From the NCBI GenBank assembly GCA_963754065.1, contig CAVWFH010000008.1, positions 1 through 64,000 of the forward strand: a stretch of 64,000 bases of DNA, in the 5' to 3' direction. Every line of letters begins with the position of its first letter. Within the stretch, counting starts at the first letter, position 1. A model generated the notes under the pieces. The model did no database searches and was not told the origin of the DNA. It saw only the letters and a program-made list of their open reading frames with translations. Made by a program: the position numbers and the translations under genes. Origin of the DNA: JALORV01 sp963754065 (GTDB lineage Bacteria; Pseudomonadota; Gammaproteobacteria; Burkholderiales; Burkholderiaceae_F). This document shows positions 48,000 to 58,100 of the stretch, in pieces.

Positions 48000-48464
48000 A
48001 TGGCCAAGGTCACGACCCCGCCCGCGGGCTACCACTCGGTGACGCCGTACCTCGCGATCCGCGACGCGGTGGCGGCCGTCGAGTTCTATCGGCGCGCACT
48101 CGGCGCCGAACTGGTGATGAAGCTGACGATGCCCGACGGCAAGTACGCCCACGCCGAGATCAAGATCGGTGATTCGCACATCATGATGGCCGAGGAAAAT
48201 CCGGAGTGGGGCAACCAGAGCCCGGCCCTGCTCGGCGGCTCGCCGGTGTCCTTCATGATCTACGTGCCCGACGTCGATGCGGCGTTCGCGCGCGCACTGG
48301 CGGCCGGATGCACGCAGGTGCGACCGGTGGAGGATCAGTTCTACGGTGACCGCACTGGAACGCTGAAGGACCCGTACGGCTTCCAGTGGTCGATCGGCAC
48401 GCACATGGAAGACGTGAGCGAGGCCGAAGGACAGAAGCGCATGGAAGCGATGTTCAGCAAGTAA
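48000..48464 (+). CDS. PhnB-like VOC family protein
   Basis: A 154-residue VOC protein. YHSVTPYLAIRDAVAAVEFYRRALGAEL opens it, IKIGDSHIMMAEENPEWG follows, and DRTGTLKDPYGFQWSIGTHMEDVS closes it, all typical of the PhnB-like group. Function is unknown, but such proteins often act on small organic substrates. It lies in the molybdenum hydroxylase operon with a GGAGGC ribosome site. Confidence 0.85.
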   Translation: MAKVTTPPAGYHSVTPYLAIRDAVAAVEFYRRALGAELVMKLTMPDGKYAHAEIKIGDSHIMMAEENPEWGNQSPALLGGSPVSFMIYVPDVDAAFARALAAGCTQVRPVEDQFYGDRTGTLKDPYGFQWSIGTHMEDVSEAEGQKRMEAMFSK

Positions 48465-48483
48465 CTTGCTCGCGGTTGTCCGA

Positions 48484-49909
48484 GTGCAGCTTCCGATCAA
48501 GCTCGACACCACCTCGAACGGCGAGTTCGAGCCAGTCGCTCTGCCGTGCGATGCCCTCGCAGCCCGGCAACTCGCGCAAGCGCAGGTGGAGGCGGCAGCG
48601 CAGCGAATCGATTTGTCGAGACGGCGTTACGTCGTTTCGCAGCTCGGCGCCGCCGCGACACTCGCGGCGTTCAACCAGGCATTTGCCGCCGCCGGCAAGC
48701 GGGGCGGGCGCTACGACATCGCGCCGGAGGCACCATTTGAACTGGCAGCCGCGCAGGCCGCCGTCGGCGGTGACGAGTTCATTTTCGACGTCCAGCTGCA
48801 CCACGTGAATCCGCAGGGCGCGTGGCGCAAGGCGGCCGGGCCGAACGCCTTCAAGGGCATGCCGAACAGCAGTTGCGGCCAAGCGGATCACGTCGAGTGT
48901 TTCTCCAGCGGCGCGCTGCTGAAGGACGTGTTCATGGACAGCGATACCGCGATGGGCGTGCTGTCGCATGTGCCGGGCGGACTCGACACCAACCCGCTCG
49001 ACTTCGAAGCGGCCGGGGCGACGCGCGTCGCGGCCAACACGCTCGACGGGACCGAGCGTCTGCTGCTGCATGGCCGCTGCATGCCGACCCTGCCCGGCGA
49101 GATCGACGGCATGGATGCACAGGTCGCGCGCTTCCCTGTCGCCGCGTTCAAGACCTACACGCAGTTCGGCCCACGCGATGGGGCGGAGGGCTTCTTCCTC
49201 GACGATGACACCTACGGCGCGCCTTTCATCGAGCGCGCACGCAGGCTCAAGGTGCGCAACATCGCCGTGCACAAGGGCCTTGCGTTCGGGCAGCGTGGCT
49301 ACGAGTACTCGACCTCGCGCGACGTCGGGCCGGCGGCCGTGCGCTACCCGGACATGGTGTTCCTCATCTATCACTCGGGCTTCGACACCGGCGTCAAGGA
49401 AGGTCCGTACGACCCGGCGGCGAAAGCCGGTGTCGACGTGCTGGTGCGCTCGATGCGCGAGGCGGGCCGTCCGAAGAACGTCTATGCGGAACTCGGCAGC
49501 ACGTGGCGCTTCGTGATGCGCGACCCGGACCAGGCCGCGCACCTGATGGGCAAGCTGCTCGCTCACCTTCGGCGAGGACAACATCCTGTGGGGCACGGAT
49601 TCGATCTGGTACGGCAGTCCGCAGGACCAGATCCAGGCCTTCCGCGCCTTCGAGATCAGCCGCGAGTTCCAGGAAAAGTTCGGCTACCCGGCGCTGACAC
49701 CGGCGATCAAGCGCAAGATCTTCGGACTGAACGCGATGCGCGTGTACGGCCTCGATGCGACTGTGCTCAGGCGGCGCGTGTCGAAGGACCGCGTGAAGAA
49801 GGCGCGGGACGAGTACCTGAACGATCCGCAGCCGAGCTTTGCGACCTACGGGCCGCGCACGCGACGCGAATTCCTTGCGCTGCGCGAGCTGCTCGGAGAC
49901 ATGCCGTAA
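48484..49909 (+). CDS. amidohydrolase-2 family protein with Tat-like leader (one frame break)
   Basis: About 475 residues. The GTG at 48484 gives VQLPIKLDTTSNGEFEP, the family N-terminus as I recall it. A TTG at 48466 would be longer. Residues near 45-75 (LSRRRYVVSQLGAAATLAAFNQAFA) look like a twin-arginine leader. The metal-dependent hydrolase fold continues with EFIFDVQLHHVNP, NIAVHKGLAFGQRGYE and, after the break, NILWGTDSIWYGSPQDQIQ. One extra C near 49570 breaks the frame; removing it from TT[C]GG gives LLAHLGEDNILWGTD. It may cleave the product of the molybdenum enzyme. Confidence 0.82.
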
Positions 49910-49966
49910 CGCACTGCCGGACGACGAACTCGCGCCGCTCGCCCGTGCACCTGGCGCGAGACTGAC

Positions 49967-51639
49967 ATGAACGCAACCCACGAAGTCACCAACCAGTCGA
50001 CCCCGTTCGTCGGCCGCAATCTCTACACGAATGATCCGGCGCTGCAGGAAAGTGTGAAACGGCTCGGTGCCGACTGGGCCGATGCTGCCCTGCGGACGCT
50101 CGGCGACTCGGCTGGGCAGCGCCGAGGTCGCGGAATGGGCGCGGCAGGCGAACGCGTTCCCGCCGCAATTGCGCAACTTCGATCGCAGCGGCCGGCGCAT
50201 CGACGAGGTCGAGTTCCACCCCGCGTGGCACGAGATCATGCGGCTGATGATCGGTGCCGGCGTGCATGCCGATCCCTGGGCCGATCCAAAGCCGGGAGCA
50301 CAGGTGGCGCGCGCCGCGAAGTATCTGTTGTTCTCGCAGGTGGAAAACGGCGCTCAATGCCCGGTCACGATGACCTACGCGGTCGTACCGGTCATGCAGC
50401 GACAGGCCGCGGTACGTGCCGGGCATTGCGCGCGACTGGATGCCGCGCATCCTCTCGCACGACTACGATCCTGCTTCGCGCCCGGTCGATGGCAAGCGCG
50501 GTGCGCTGCTCGGCATGGGCATGACGGAAAAGCAGGGCGGCTCCGACGTTCGAACCAACACGACGTTCGCAGAAGCTGACGGTCGTGGCGACTGGGGCGA
50601 GCGCTATCGCATCACCGGTCACAAGTGGTTCTTTTCGGCTCCGCAGTGCGATGCCCACCTCGTGCTGGCGCAGACCGATCGAGGGTCGCCGGCCGGTCTG
50701 TCGTGCTTCCTGTTGCCGCGCTGGCGCGCCGACGGTACGCGCAATGCCATCGCCGTGCAGCGTCTCAAGGACAAGGTCGGCAACCGCTCGAATGCATCGA
50801 GCGAGGTCGAGTTCGACGGCGCCGAGGGCTACCTGGTCGGTGAGATCGGCCGCGGCATACCGACCATACTCGAGATGGGTACGCACACGCGGCTGGACTG
50901 CGCGATCGCCTCCGCCGGCATCCTGCGGGCGCTGCTCACGCATGCTCTGCATCACGCACGAGAACGGGCGGCGTTCGGTCGCAGGCTCGCCGAGCAGCCG
51001 CTGATGCGCAACGTGCTCGCCGACCTGGCGCTCGAATCCGAGGCGGCCACGCTGCTGGCGTTGCGGCTGGCGCGCGCCTTCGACGGCCGCCACCAGCGCG
51101 ATGAGCACGAGGCGCTGATCGCGCGTGTGCTGACACCGGCGGCGAAGTACTGGATCTGCAAGCGCCTCCCCGCCGCTGCAGCGGAGACGATGGAGATCAT
51201 GGGAGGCAACGGCTACGTGGAGGAGGGTCCGTTCGCCCGCTTCTACCGCGAGGCGCCGCTGAACTCGATCTGGGAAGGCTCGGGCAACGTCATGTGCCTG
51301 GATGTGCTGCGCGCACTGGGCCGGGTCCCCGCGGTGCGCGAAGCACTGATCGAGGAATTGCGCGCGGTGCGCGGTGCCAGTCGTGCCTATGACGCCTACA
51401 CGGCGGCGCTGGCCGATGACCTTGCGCGTCCGGACCTCGCCGAAGCGCAGGCACGTGAGCTGACCGAACGCATTGCCCTCGCACTTCAGGCAGCGCTGTT
51501 GCTCAACGGCAGCCGTTCGGACATCGCCGAGGCCTTCTGCGCATCGCGTCTGGCATCCGCCACCTGGGGGCGCACGTTCGGCACGCTGCCCGTCGGCATC
51601 GACGTCGCGCCATTGCTGGAGCGAGCGCTGCCGGGGTAA
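49967..51639 (+). CDS. acyl-CoA dehydrogenase, AidB-like (two frame breaks)
   Basis: About 557 residues when rejoined. The N-terminal part (VTNQSTPFVGRNLYTNDPALQE) and FDRSGRRIDEVEFHPAWHEIM are AidB-type. MGMTEKQGGSDVRTNTT and ITGHKWFFSAPQCDAH form the FAD and substrate region. AAETMEIMGGNGYVEEGPFARFYREAPLNSIWEGSGNVM is the C-terminal signature with the conserved Arg and Glu. Extra bases occur near 50107 and near 50400-50412. AidB-type members include isovaleryl-CoA-like enzymes as well as the DNA-binding E. coli protein. Here the catabolic setting favours a dehydrogenase role. Confidence 0.84.
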
Positions 51640-51743
51640 GGCGCGACCAGACCGGACCGGGCTGCGCCGGATTGAGGCGCCCGTGGAGACTGTTGTCGCG
51701 ATGGCCATGCGGCCGTCGGCGGCGACGTCAATACAATGACTGC

Positions 51744-53351
51744 ATGACGCTCGCCGGACCCGAACCCGCGGCAAGGACGTCGCCGTGGACGCCGCTCGCC
51801 AATCCGGTCTTCCGGCTGCTGTGGATCACCTGGCTCACATCGAACATCTGCATGTGGATGAACGATGTCGCGTCCGCCTGGCTGATGACCACGCTGACGA
51901 CGTCGCCGGTCATGGTGGCACTGGTGCAGTCGGCTTCCACGCTGCCCGTCTTCCTTCTCGGACTGCCGAGCGGGGCGCTCGCGGACATCCTCAACCGCCG
52001 GCGCTGGTTCATGTTCACGCAGTTCTGGGTGGCGACCAATGCGGTGCTGCTCAGCGTGGCGATGTTCGCCGGATGGATGAGCGCGCCGCTGCTGCTGGCG
52101 TTGACTTTCGGCAACGGCATCGGGCTGGCGATGCGCTGGCCCGTGTACGCGGCGATCATTCCCGAACTCGTCACACGCCGCGAACTGCCGAACGCCGTGG
52201 CCCTGAACGGCATCGCGATGAACACATCGCGCGTGATCGGCCCGGTGATTGCCGGAGCGCTGATCGCGAGCCTGGGTACGGCCTATGTGTACCTGCTCAA
52301 CGCGGTGCTGTCGCTCGCGGCCGGGTTCGTGATCATGAGCTGGCGCTCGGAGCCCAAGCCGAGCGTGCTGCCGGGAGAGCGCTTCTTTGGCGCGATGCGA
52401 GTCGGCTTCCAGTACGTTGCACAGTCGCCCGCGATGCGCTCGGTGCTGGTGCGCATCGCGGTGTTCTTCCTGCAGACAACCACCGTGTTCGCTTTGCTGC
52501 CGCTGGTGGCCAAGCGCCTGCCCGGTGGCAATGCCTGGACCTACACGGTGCTGCTGGCGTCGCTGGGTGTGGGCGCGGTCACCGTGGCGTTCCTGCTGCC
52601 GCGGCTGCGCGTGCTGATCTCACGCCAGCGGCTGCTGCGCGACGGCACGTTGCTGCAGGCCGCCGCGATGGTCGCCCTCGGCTTCGCGCCGAATGTGTGG
52701 GCGGCGGTACCCGCCATGATGGTGGCTGGCGGGGCGTGGCTGGCGGTCGTGAACACGCTGACGGTCATCACGCAGCTGTCGTTGCCCGACTGGGTGCGCG
52801 CGCGCGGCATGTCGATCTACATGATGGTGATGATGGGCGCCGCATCGGCGAGCGCGGCACTCTGGGGCCAGGTCGCCAGCTGGATCGACGTCTCCTGGAC
52901 GTACCTTGCGGCGGCACTGACGGGCCTCGCCGCCGGATATCTGGCGAGTCGTCTGTACTCCGACCCGGAGAACGAAGTCGACCTCACTCCGGCACGCATC
53001 CTCGCAGAACCGGTGCCGGCCTTTCCGGTCGAGCACCAGATGGGACCGGTCATGGTGACGGTCGACTACCAGATCGACCCGGTGCGCGCCGACGAATTTG
53101 CCGCCGTGATGCGCGAGAGCCGCGCGAACCGCCTGCAGAAGGGTGCGCTGTCGTGGGGACTGTTTCACGACACGAACAAGCCCGGGCATTACATCGAATA
53201 CTTCCTCGACGATTCATGGGCCGATCACCTGCGGCGCTTCGACCGCTTCACCGCGGCCGACGCCGAACTGCGCGAGCGGCGTTACGCCTTTCACATAGGC
53301 GAAGAGCCGCCCAGGGTGTCGCGCTACATCGCCGAGCCTCTCGGACAATAA
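51744..53351 (+). CDS. MFS exporter with C-terminal ABM-like domain
   Basis: A 535-residue protein. Twelve hydrophobic segments of the MFS_3 (enterobactin-exporter-like) family cover residues 20-410 (WLTSNICMWMNDVASAWLM, GLPSGALADILNRRRWF, ALNGIAMNTSRVIGPVIAG). A soluble C-terminal part of about 110 residues (VMVTVDYQIDPVRADEFAAVMRESR...HYIEYFLDDSWADHLRRFDR) has the ferredoxin-like ABM pattern known from some members of this family. It may export a pathway substrate or by-product. Confidence 0.87.
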   Translation: MTLAGPEPAARTSPWTPLANPVFRLLWITWLTSNICMWMNDVASAWLMTTLTTSPVMVALVQSASTLPVFLLGLPSGALADILNRRRWFMFTQFWVATNAVLLSVAMFAGWMSAPLLLALTFGNGIGLAMRWPVYAAIIPELVTRRELPNAVALNGIAMNTSRVIGPVIAGALIASLGTAYVYLLNAVLSLAAGFVIMSWRSEPKPSVLPGERFFGAMRVGFQYVAQSPAMRSVLVRIAVFFLQTTTVFALLPLVAKRLPGGNAWTYTVLLASLGVGAVTVAFLLPRLRVLISRQRLLRDGTLLQAAAMVALGFAPNVWAAVPAMMVAGGAWLAVVNTLTVITQLSLPDWVRARGMSIYMMVMMGAASASAALWGQVASWIDVSWTYLAAALTGLAAGYLASRLYSDPENEVDLTPARILAEPVPAFPVEHQMGPVMVTVDYQIDPVRADEFAAVMRESRANRLQKGALSWGLFHDTNKPGHYIEYFLDDSWADHLRRFDRFTAADAELRERRYAFHIGEEPPRVSRYIAEPLGQ

Positions 53352-53369
53352 GACTCCACAGGAGAATCG

Positions 53370-54626
53370 ATGCGTGTCGCAGTGCTCGGCAGCGGAGTGA
53401 TCGGTACATCGATCGCGTATTACGCGGCCAGGGCGGGCCACGAAGTGACGGTCGTCGACCGTCAGCCGGGCCCGGCGCTCGAAACAAGCTTCGCGAACGC
53501 CGGTGAGGTCTCGCCCGGCTACTCGGCGCCGTGGGCCGGGCCCGGCGTGCCGGTCAAGGCGATCAAGTGGATGCTGATGCGGCACAGCCCGCTCGTCATC
53601 TGGCCGATGCTCGATCCGGCGCTATGGCGCTTCGGCGTGCGCATGCTCGCCAATTGCACCGAACGTGCTTACCGGCTGAACAAGAGCCGCATGGTGCCCA
53701 TCGCCGAGTACAGCCGCGACTGTCTGAAGGTGCTGCGTGCCGAGACCGGCATCACCTACGACGAACGCGAACAGGGCACGCTGCAGCTTTTCCGCACGCA
53801 AAAGCAACTCGACGGTATCGGCAAGGATGTCGAGATCCTGCGCGAATACGGTGTGCCGTTCGAAGTGCTCGACCGCGCGGGTTTCTGCCGCGTCGAGCCC
53901 GCGCTCGCGTTGACGCAGGAAAAGTTCGTCGGCGCGCTGCGGCTGCCGGGTGACGAAACCGGCGACTGCTTCCAGTTCACCAACCGGCTCGCTGGGATGG
54001 CCACGGATATCGGCGTCGAGTTTCGCTTTGACACCCCCATCGAGACAATGTCGGTCGCGGGCGGCCGTATCGAAGCGGTCCAGCTCGCAAGCGGACCACT
54101 GTCCGCCGACGCCTACGTCTGTGCACTGGGCAGCTACTCGACGCCGCTGCTCGCGCCGATCGGCATTCATCTGCCCGTCTACCCGGTGAAGGGCTACTCG
54201 ATCACCGTGCCGATTGTCGATGCGGCGCACGCGCCCGAGTCAACCATCATGGACGAAACGCACAAGGTCGCGGTCACGCGGCTGGGCGATCGCATCCGTG
54301 TCGGCGGCACGGCCGAACTGGCCGGCTACAGCCTGGCACTGCGCGAGGCGCGCCGGGCGACACTCGAACACGTCGTGACCGATCTCTTTCCCCGCGGCGG
54401 CGATGTGACGCGAGCCACGTTCTGGTGCGGGCTGCGGCCGATGACGCCGGATGGCACGCCGATCATCGGTCCGACGCGCTATTCGAACCTCTGGCTGGCC
54501 ACCGGCCATGGCACGCTGGGCTGGACCATGGCGGCCGGCACAGGGCGAGTCGTCGCCGACCTGCTCAGTGGCCGCACCCCTGAAATCGACATGGCCGGGC
54601 TGACCCTCGCTCGTTATGGCCACTGA
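53370..54626 (+). CDS. dadA: D-amino acid dehydrogenase, small subunit type
   Basis: A 418-residue FAD enzyme that deaminates D-amino acids and passes electrons to the membrane quinone pool. The nucleotide-binding VLGSGVIGTSIAYYAARAGHEVTVVDR starts at residue 5. YPVKGYSITVPI and the C-terminal WCGLRPMTPDGTPIIGPT...NLWLATGHGTLGWTMAAGTG match DadA closely. An AGGAGA ribosome site precedes the start. In this cluster it may act on an amine or amino acid intermediate. Confidence 0.88.
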   Translation: MRVAVLGSGVIGTSIAYYAARAGHEVTVVDRQPGPALETSFANAGEVSPGYSAPWAGPGVPVKAIKWMLMRHSPLVIWPMLDPALWRFGVRMLANCTERAYRLNKSRMVPIAEYSRDCLKVLRAETGITYDEREQGTLQLFRTQKQLDGIGKDVEILREYGVPFEVLDRAGFCRVEPALALTQEKFVGALRLPGDETGDCFQFTNRLAGMATDIGVEFRFDTPIETMSVAGGRIEAVQLASGPLSADAYVCALGSYSTPLLAPIGIHLPVYPVKGYSITVPIVDAAHAPESTIMDETHKVAVTRLGDRIRVGGTAELAGYSLALREARRATLEHVVTDLFPRGGDVTRATFWCGLRPMTPDGTPIIGPTRYSNLWLATGHGTLGWTMAAGTGRVVADLLSGRTPEIDMAGLTLARYGH

Positions 54627-54680
54627 ATGGCAGGCCGTGTGGCGCTGGCGACCCAACCGCACATCGGCTAAGGTCCGGGC

Positions 54681-55598
54681 ATGAATTCACCGACATCGAT
54701 CGACGCGACCGTCGAATTGCTCGCCTCGCGCGACTACGTGGCCGACCGGCAGCTGGCAACGGCCGTCTTTCTGGCACTGAAGCTGCAGCGACCGCTGTTC
54801 GTCGAAGGCGAGCCCGGTACCGGCAAGACCGAGATCGCCAAGGTGCTGGCCGCCGCGCTCGACGCGGAATTGATCCGTCTGCAGTGCTACGAGGGGCTGG
54901 ACATCAATGCGGCGGCCTACGAGTGGAATGTCGCGCGCCAGCTCATCGAGATCCGGTTGGCGGAAGCGGCGGGCGCGTCGCGCGAGCGCCTGGCGAGCGA
55001 TCTGTATTCGGAGCGCTTCCTGATCGAGCGCGCACTGTTGCGTGCGTTGCTGCCCCATCCGCGCCGGCCGGTGCTGCTGATCGACGAACTCGACCGCACC
55101 GACGAGCCGTTCGAGGCGTACCTGCTCGAAGTCCTCTCGGATTTCCAGATCACGATTCCCGAGTGGAAGACTGTCCAGGCCGAGACTCCGCCGATCGTCG
55201 TCATCACGTCGAACCGCACCCGCGAGATCCATGACGCGGTCAAGCGCCGCTGCCTGTACCACTGGGTCGGCTATCCGACGGCGGCGCGCGAACTCGAGAT
55301 CCTGCGCCGCAAGGTTCCGGATGCCGGCGCCGTGCTGTCACGGCAGGTTGTCGATTTCGTTCAATCGCTGCGTGGCATCGAGCTTTACAAGCTTCCGGGC
55401 ATCGCCGAGACGATCGAGTGGACGCGCGCGCTGCTTGCGCTGGACGCCGTGGCTCTCGAGCCCGAGACCGTCAACAACACGCTCGGCGTCCTGCTCAAGT
55501 ACCAGGACGACATCGCGAAGATGCAGGGCACCGAGGCGGCGCGCCTCGTCGAGCGGATCCGCGAGGAGGCGCGCGCCGTTTCTCCGGTCCGCTCCTGA
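54681..55598 (+). CDS. MoxR-type AAA+ ATPase (CoxD-like)
   Basis: A 305-residue AAA+ protein. Walker A is EGEPGTGKTE (near 43-51), Walker B LLIDELDRTDEPFEA, sensor 1 VVITSNRTREI. CoxD, the closest functional parallel, helps assemble the metal site of molybdenum hydroxylases together with the VWA protein CoxE. A coxE-like gene follows one gene downstream, which supports that role. Confidence 0.88.
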   Translation: MNSPTSIDATVELLASRDYVADRQLATAVFLALKLQRPLFVEGEPGTGKTEIAKVLAAALDAELIRLQCYEGLDINAAAYEWNVARQLIEIRLAEAAGASRERLASDLYSERFLIERALLRALLPHPRRPVLLIDELDRTDEPFEAYLLEVLSDFQITIPEWKTVQAETPPIVVITSNRTREIHDAVKRRCLYHWVGYPTAARELEILRRKVPDAGAVLSRQVVDFVQSLRGIELYKLPGIAETIEWTRALLALDAVALEPETVNNTLGVLLKYQDDIAKMQGTEAARLVERIREEARAVSPVRS

Positions 55599-55619
55599 CG
55601 ATCGGGTTCCGGAGTCCGC

Positions 55620-56306
55620 GTGTTCATCGGTCACTTCGCACTGGGCTTTGCTGCCAAGCGCGCGGCACCGCGGGCTTCGCTCGGCACGCTCTTTCTTGCG
55701 GCGCAGTTCGTGGACCTCGTGTGGCCGACCTTGCTGCTGCTCGGTGTCGAGCGGGTCGCGATCGATCCGGCACTGAGCGGCGCGCCGCTCGTCTTTGTCC
55801 ACTACCCGATCTCCCACAGCCTGCTGGGTGCGATCGGCTGGGCTGCGCTGGTGGGCGCAGCGTACTTCGCCGTCTCGCGCGAGCGGCGCGGCGCATGGGT
55901 GGTGGCGCTGCTAGTCGTCAGCCACTGGCTGCTCGACCTCGTCGTGCACCGGCCCGACCTGCCGCTGCTGTTTGCCGGTGGCCCGACACTGGGGCTGGGG
56001 CTCTGGAATCTTCCCGTCGTGGAACTCGTCCTTGAAATCGTGCTGTTCGCGGCGTGCTTCGCGGTGTACCTGCGCACTCCGGCCGGTCAGGCGGCCGGCT
56101 TCAAGCCTTGGGCGCTTGCTGCGGTGCTGCTCGTCATACAGCTTGCGAACGCCTTCGGCCCACCACCTCCGTCGATGGAGGCCATCGCATGGGTCGGCCA
56201 GGCGCAATGGCTGCTCGTGGCGGCAGGCTACTGGGCGGATCGACCGTCGCGCGGACGCCGCGTGCCGCGGGCAGTAACGGCAGACGCCGGCGGTCCTCCG
56301 GGCTAG
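55620..56306 (+). CDS. unidentified multi-pass membrane protein between coxD- and coxE-like genes
   Basis: A 228-residue protein starting GTG (FIGHFALGFAAKRAAPRASLG), with six hydrophobic segments and histidines at H5, in FVHYPISHSLLGAIGW and in SHWLLDLVVHRPDLPL. The H..HS...D.HRPD arrangement inside membrane segments recalls membrane-bound metal-dependent hydrolases (YdjM/DUF457-like), but I am not sure. Its place between the moxR-type and VWA genes, with short spacers, suggests co-transcription. Confidence 0.65.
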   Translation: MFIGHFALGFAAKRAAPRASLGTLFLAAQFVDLVWPTLLLLGVERVAIDPALSGAPLVFVHYPISHSLLGAIGWAALVGAAYFAVSRERRGAWVVALLVVSHWLLDLVVHRPDLPLLFAGGPTLGLGLWNLPVVELVLEIVLFAACFAVYLRTPAGQAAGFKPWALAAVLLVIQLANAFGPPPPSMEAIAWVGQAQWLLVAAGYWADRPSRGRRVPRAVTADAGGPPG

Positions 56307-56310
56307 GACG

Positions 56311-57567
56311 ATGACGAGCGCGAGTGCGGTTCCCCCCACCGGCAACGTCCTGCCCGGGCGACTGGCCGACAACGTGATGCACTTCGCGCGCGTGTTGCGC
56401 GATGCCGGACTGCCGGTCGGCACGGACCGCATCCTGCTCGCCTACGAGGCCCTGCGCGCGGGCGGCATCGCGTCGCGCGCTGATTTTTACTCGGTGCTTT
56501 CGGCCTGTTTCCTGAGCCGCGGCGAGCATCGGACGCTGTTCGACCAGGCCTTCCACATCTTCTGGAAGGACCCGGACCTGCTCGGCAAGATCATGCAACT
56601 GCTGATGCCGCAGATGAAACAGAAGGCGGACACAGCCCTTCCGCCCGAGAACCGTCGGCTCGCCGATGCGATGTTCAAGGGAACGGCCCCGACACCGCCG
56701 CAGCCGCAGGACACGCAGCGACTCGAAATCGACGCTGCGCTGTCGTGGACGGACCGCGAGCAGCTGCGCAAGGCCGACTTCGACACGATGAGTGCGAACG
56801 AATGGGCAGCGGCCAAGCGACTGCTGACGCGGTTCGAGCCTTTCTTCGCGCGCCGGGCGACGCGCCGGGAACGGCCCGCCGCGAGCGGACACCGGGTCGA
56901 CCTGCGCGCGATGCTGCGTGCCTCGGCTCGCCAGGGTGGCGAGATCACCGGCCTCACGTATCGCCGCCGCCGCACGCGGCCCGAGCCGCTGGTCGTGATC
57001 GTCGACATCTCCGGATCGATGAGCCGCTATTCGCGCATGTTCCTGCACTTCCTGCATGCGATCACGGCCGGGAGGGACGCGGCCAATCATCGTGTGCACT
57101 CGTTCCTGTTCGGCACGCGCCTCACGCACATCACGCGCCAGCTGGCCGCGCGCGATCCCGACGTCGCGGTGAGCGCGGTCGTGCAGTCGGTCGACGACTG
57201 GTCCGGCGGCACCCGCATCACGCAGGCCTTGCATGAGTTCAACCTCCGATGGGCGCGGCGGGTCATGTACGGCAATCCGACCGTGCTGCTGGTCACGGAC
57301 GGCCTCGAGCACGGCGACACCGAAGCGCTCGAATACGAAGCCGAGCGTCTGTCGAAGTCGTGTCGCCGCCTGATCTGGCTCAATCCGCTGCTGCGCTACG
57401 AAGGCTTCGAGCCGCGGGCCGGAGGTGTGCGTGCGCTGTTGCCGCACGTGGATGCCTTCCTGCCCGTGCACAATCTGGCCTCCCTGGAAGACCTGGCAAC
57501 GCAGTTGACGACACCGGCGCGCGCGAGCGCAAACGCGACCGGGCGAGGAGCACGACCGTGGAACTGA
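56311..57567 (+). CDS. VWA domain protein (CoxE-like)
   Basis: A 418-residue protein. The MIDAS motif DISGSMSRYS is near residue 231, followed by HSFLFGTRLTHITRQL and VDDWSGGTRI. The N-terminal half (FARVLRDAGLPVGTDRILLAYEALRAGGI) is that of CoxE. CoxE works with the MoxR ATPase CoxD in molybdenum hydroxylase maturation. The 3' end overlaps the coxG-like start by ten bases. Confidence 0.9.
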   Translation: MTSASAVPPTGNVLPGRLADNVMHFARVLRDAGLPVGTDRILLAYEALRAGGIASRADFYSVLSACFLSRGEHRTLFDQAFHIFWKDPDLLGKIMQLLMPQMKQKADTALPPENRRLADAMFKGTAPTPPQPQDTQRLEIDAALSWTDREQLRKADFDTMSANEWAAAKRLLTRFEPFFARRATRRERPAASGHRVDLRAMLRASARQGGEITGLTYRRRRTRPEPLVVIVDISGSMSRYSRMFLHFLHAITAGRDAANHRVHSFLFGTRLTHITRQLAARDPDVAVSAVVQSVDDWSGGTRITQALHEFNLRWARRVMYGNPTVLLVTDGLEHGDTEALEYEAERLSKSCRRLIWLNPLLRYEGFEPRAGGVRALLPHVDAFLPVHNLASLEDLATQLTTPARASANATGRGARPWN

Positions 57568-58100
57568 AGGGTGAACGACTGCTGCCGGTGAACCGCGAAC
57601 GCGCATGGGCGGCACTCAACGACATCGATGCACTGAAGGCGGCGGTGCCCGGCTGCGAGAGCTTCGTGGCCACCGGCGAGAAGGCCTACGACGTTGTCGT
57701 CAATGCGTCCATCGGTCCGGTCAAGGCGCGCTTCAAGGGCAAGATCGAACTCGCCGATGTGCAGGCACCGGAGTCTTATGCGATCCGCTTCGACATGCAG
57801 GGCGGCGCGGCCGGCTTTTCTCGCGGCGAGGCCCGTGTCAGGCTCGAAACCGTCGATGCCCACTCGACCCGCATGCTGTACGACGTCAATGCCTCGGTCG
57901 GCGGCAAGATCGCGCAGATCGGGTCACGGCTGGTGGATGCCGCCTCGGCGACGATGGCCGATCGCTTTTTCAGCGCGTTTGCGGCCGACCTCGCCGCGAA
58001 GTACCCGGCCCCCGCAGGTGCCCCGGCCGTCGTGGTCGCGAGGCCCGGTTTCTTCGCAACGCTCGGGGCCTTTTTCAAACGACTGTTCGGAGGCAGCTGA
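57558..58100 (+). CDS. CoxG-like (SRPBCC) protein
   Basis: A 180-residue protein from a GTG start (ELKGERLLPVNRERAWAALNDIDALKAAVPGCESF), the signature opening of CoxG. It is an SRPBCC fold, with a hydrophobic C-terminal tail (GFFATLGAFFKRLFGG) that may hold it to the membrane. In CO oxidisers CoxG anchors the enzyme to the membrane; here it would do so for the molybdenum hydroxylase. It overlaps the upstream gene by ten bases and the next start by one base. Confidence 0.88.
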   Translation: MELKGERLLPVNRERAWAALNDIDALKAAVPGCESFVATGEKAYDVVVNASIGPVKARFKGKIELADVQAPESYAIRFDMQGGAAGFSRGEARVRLETVDAHSTRMLYDVNASVGGKIAQIGSRLVDAASATMADRFFSAFAADLAAKYPAPAGAPAVVVARPGFFATLGAFFKRLFGGS

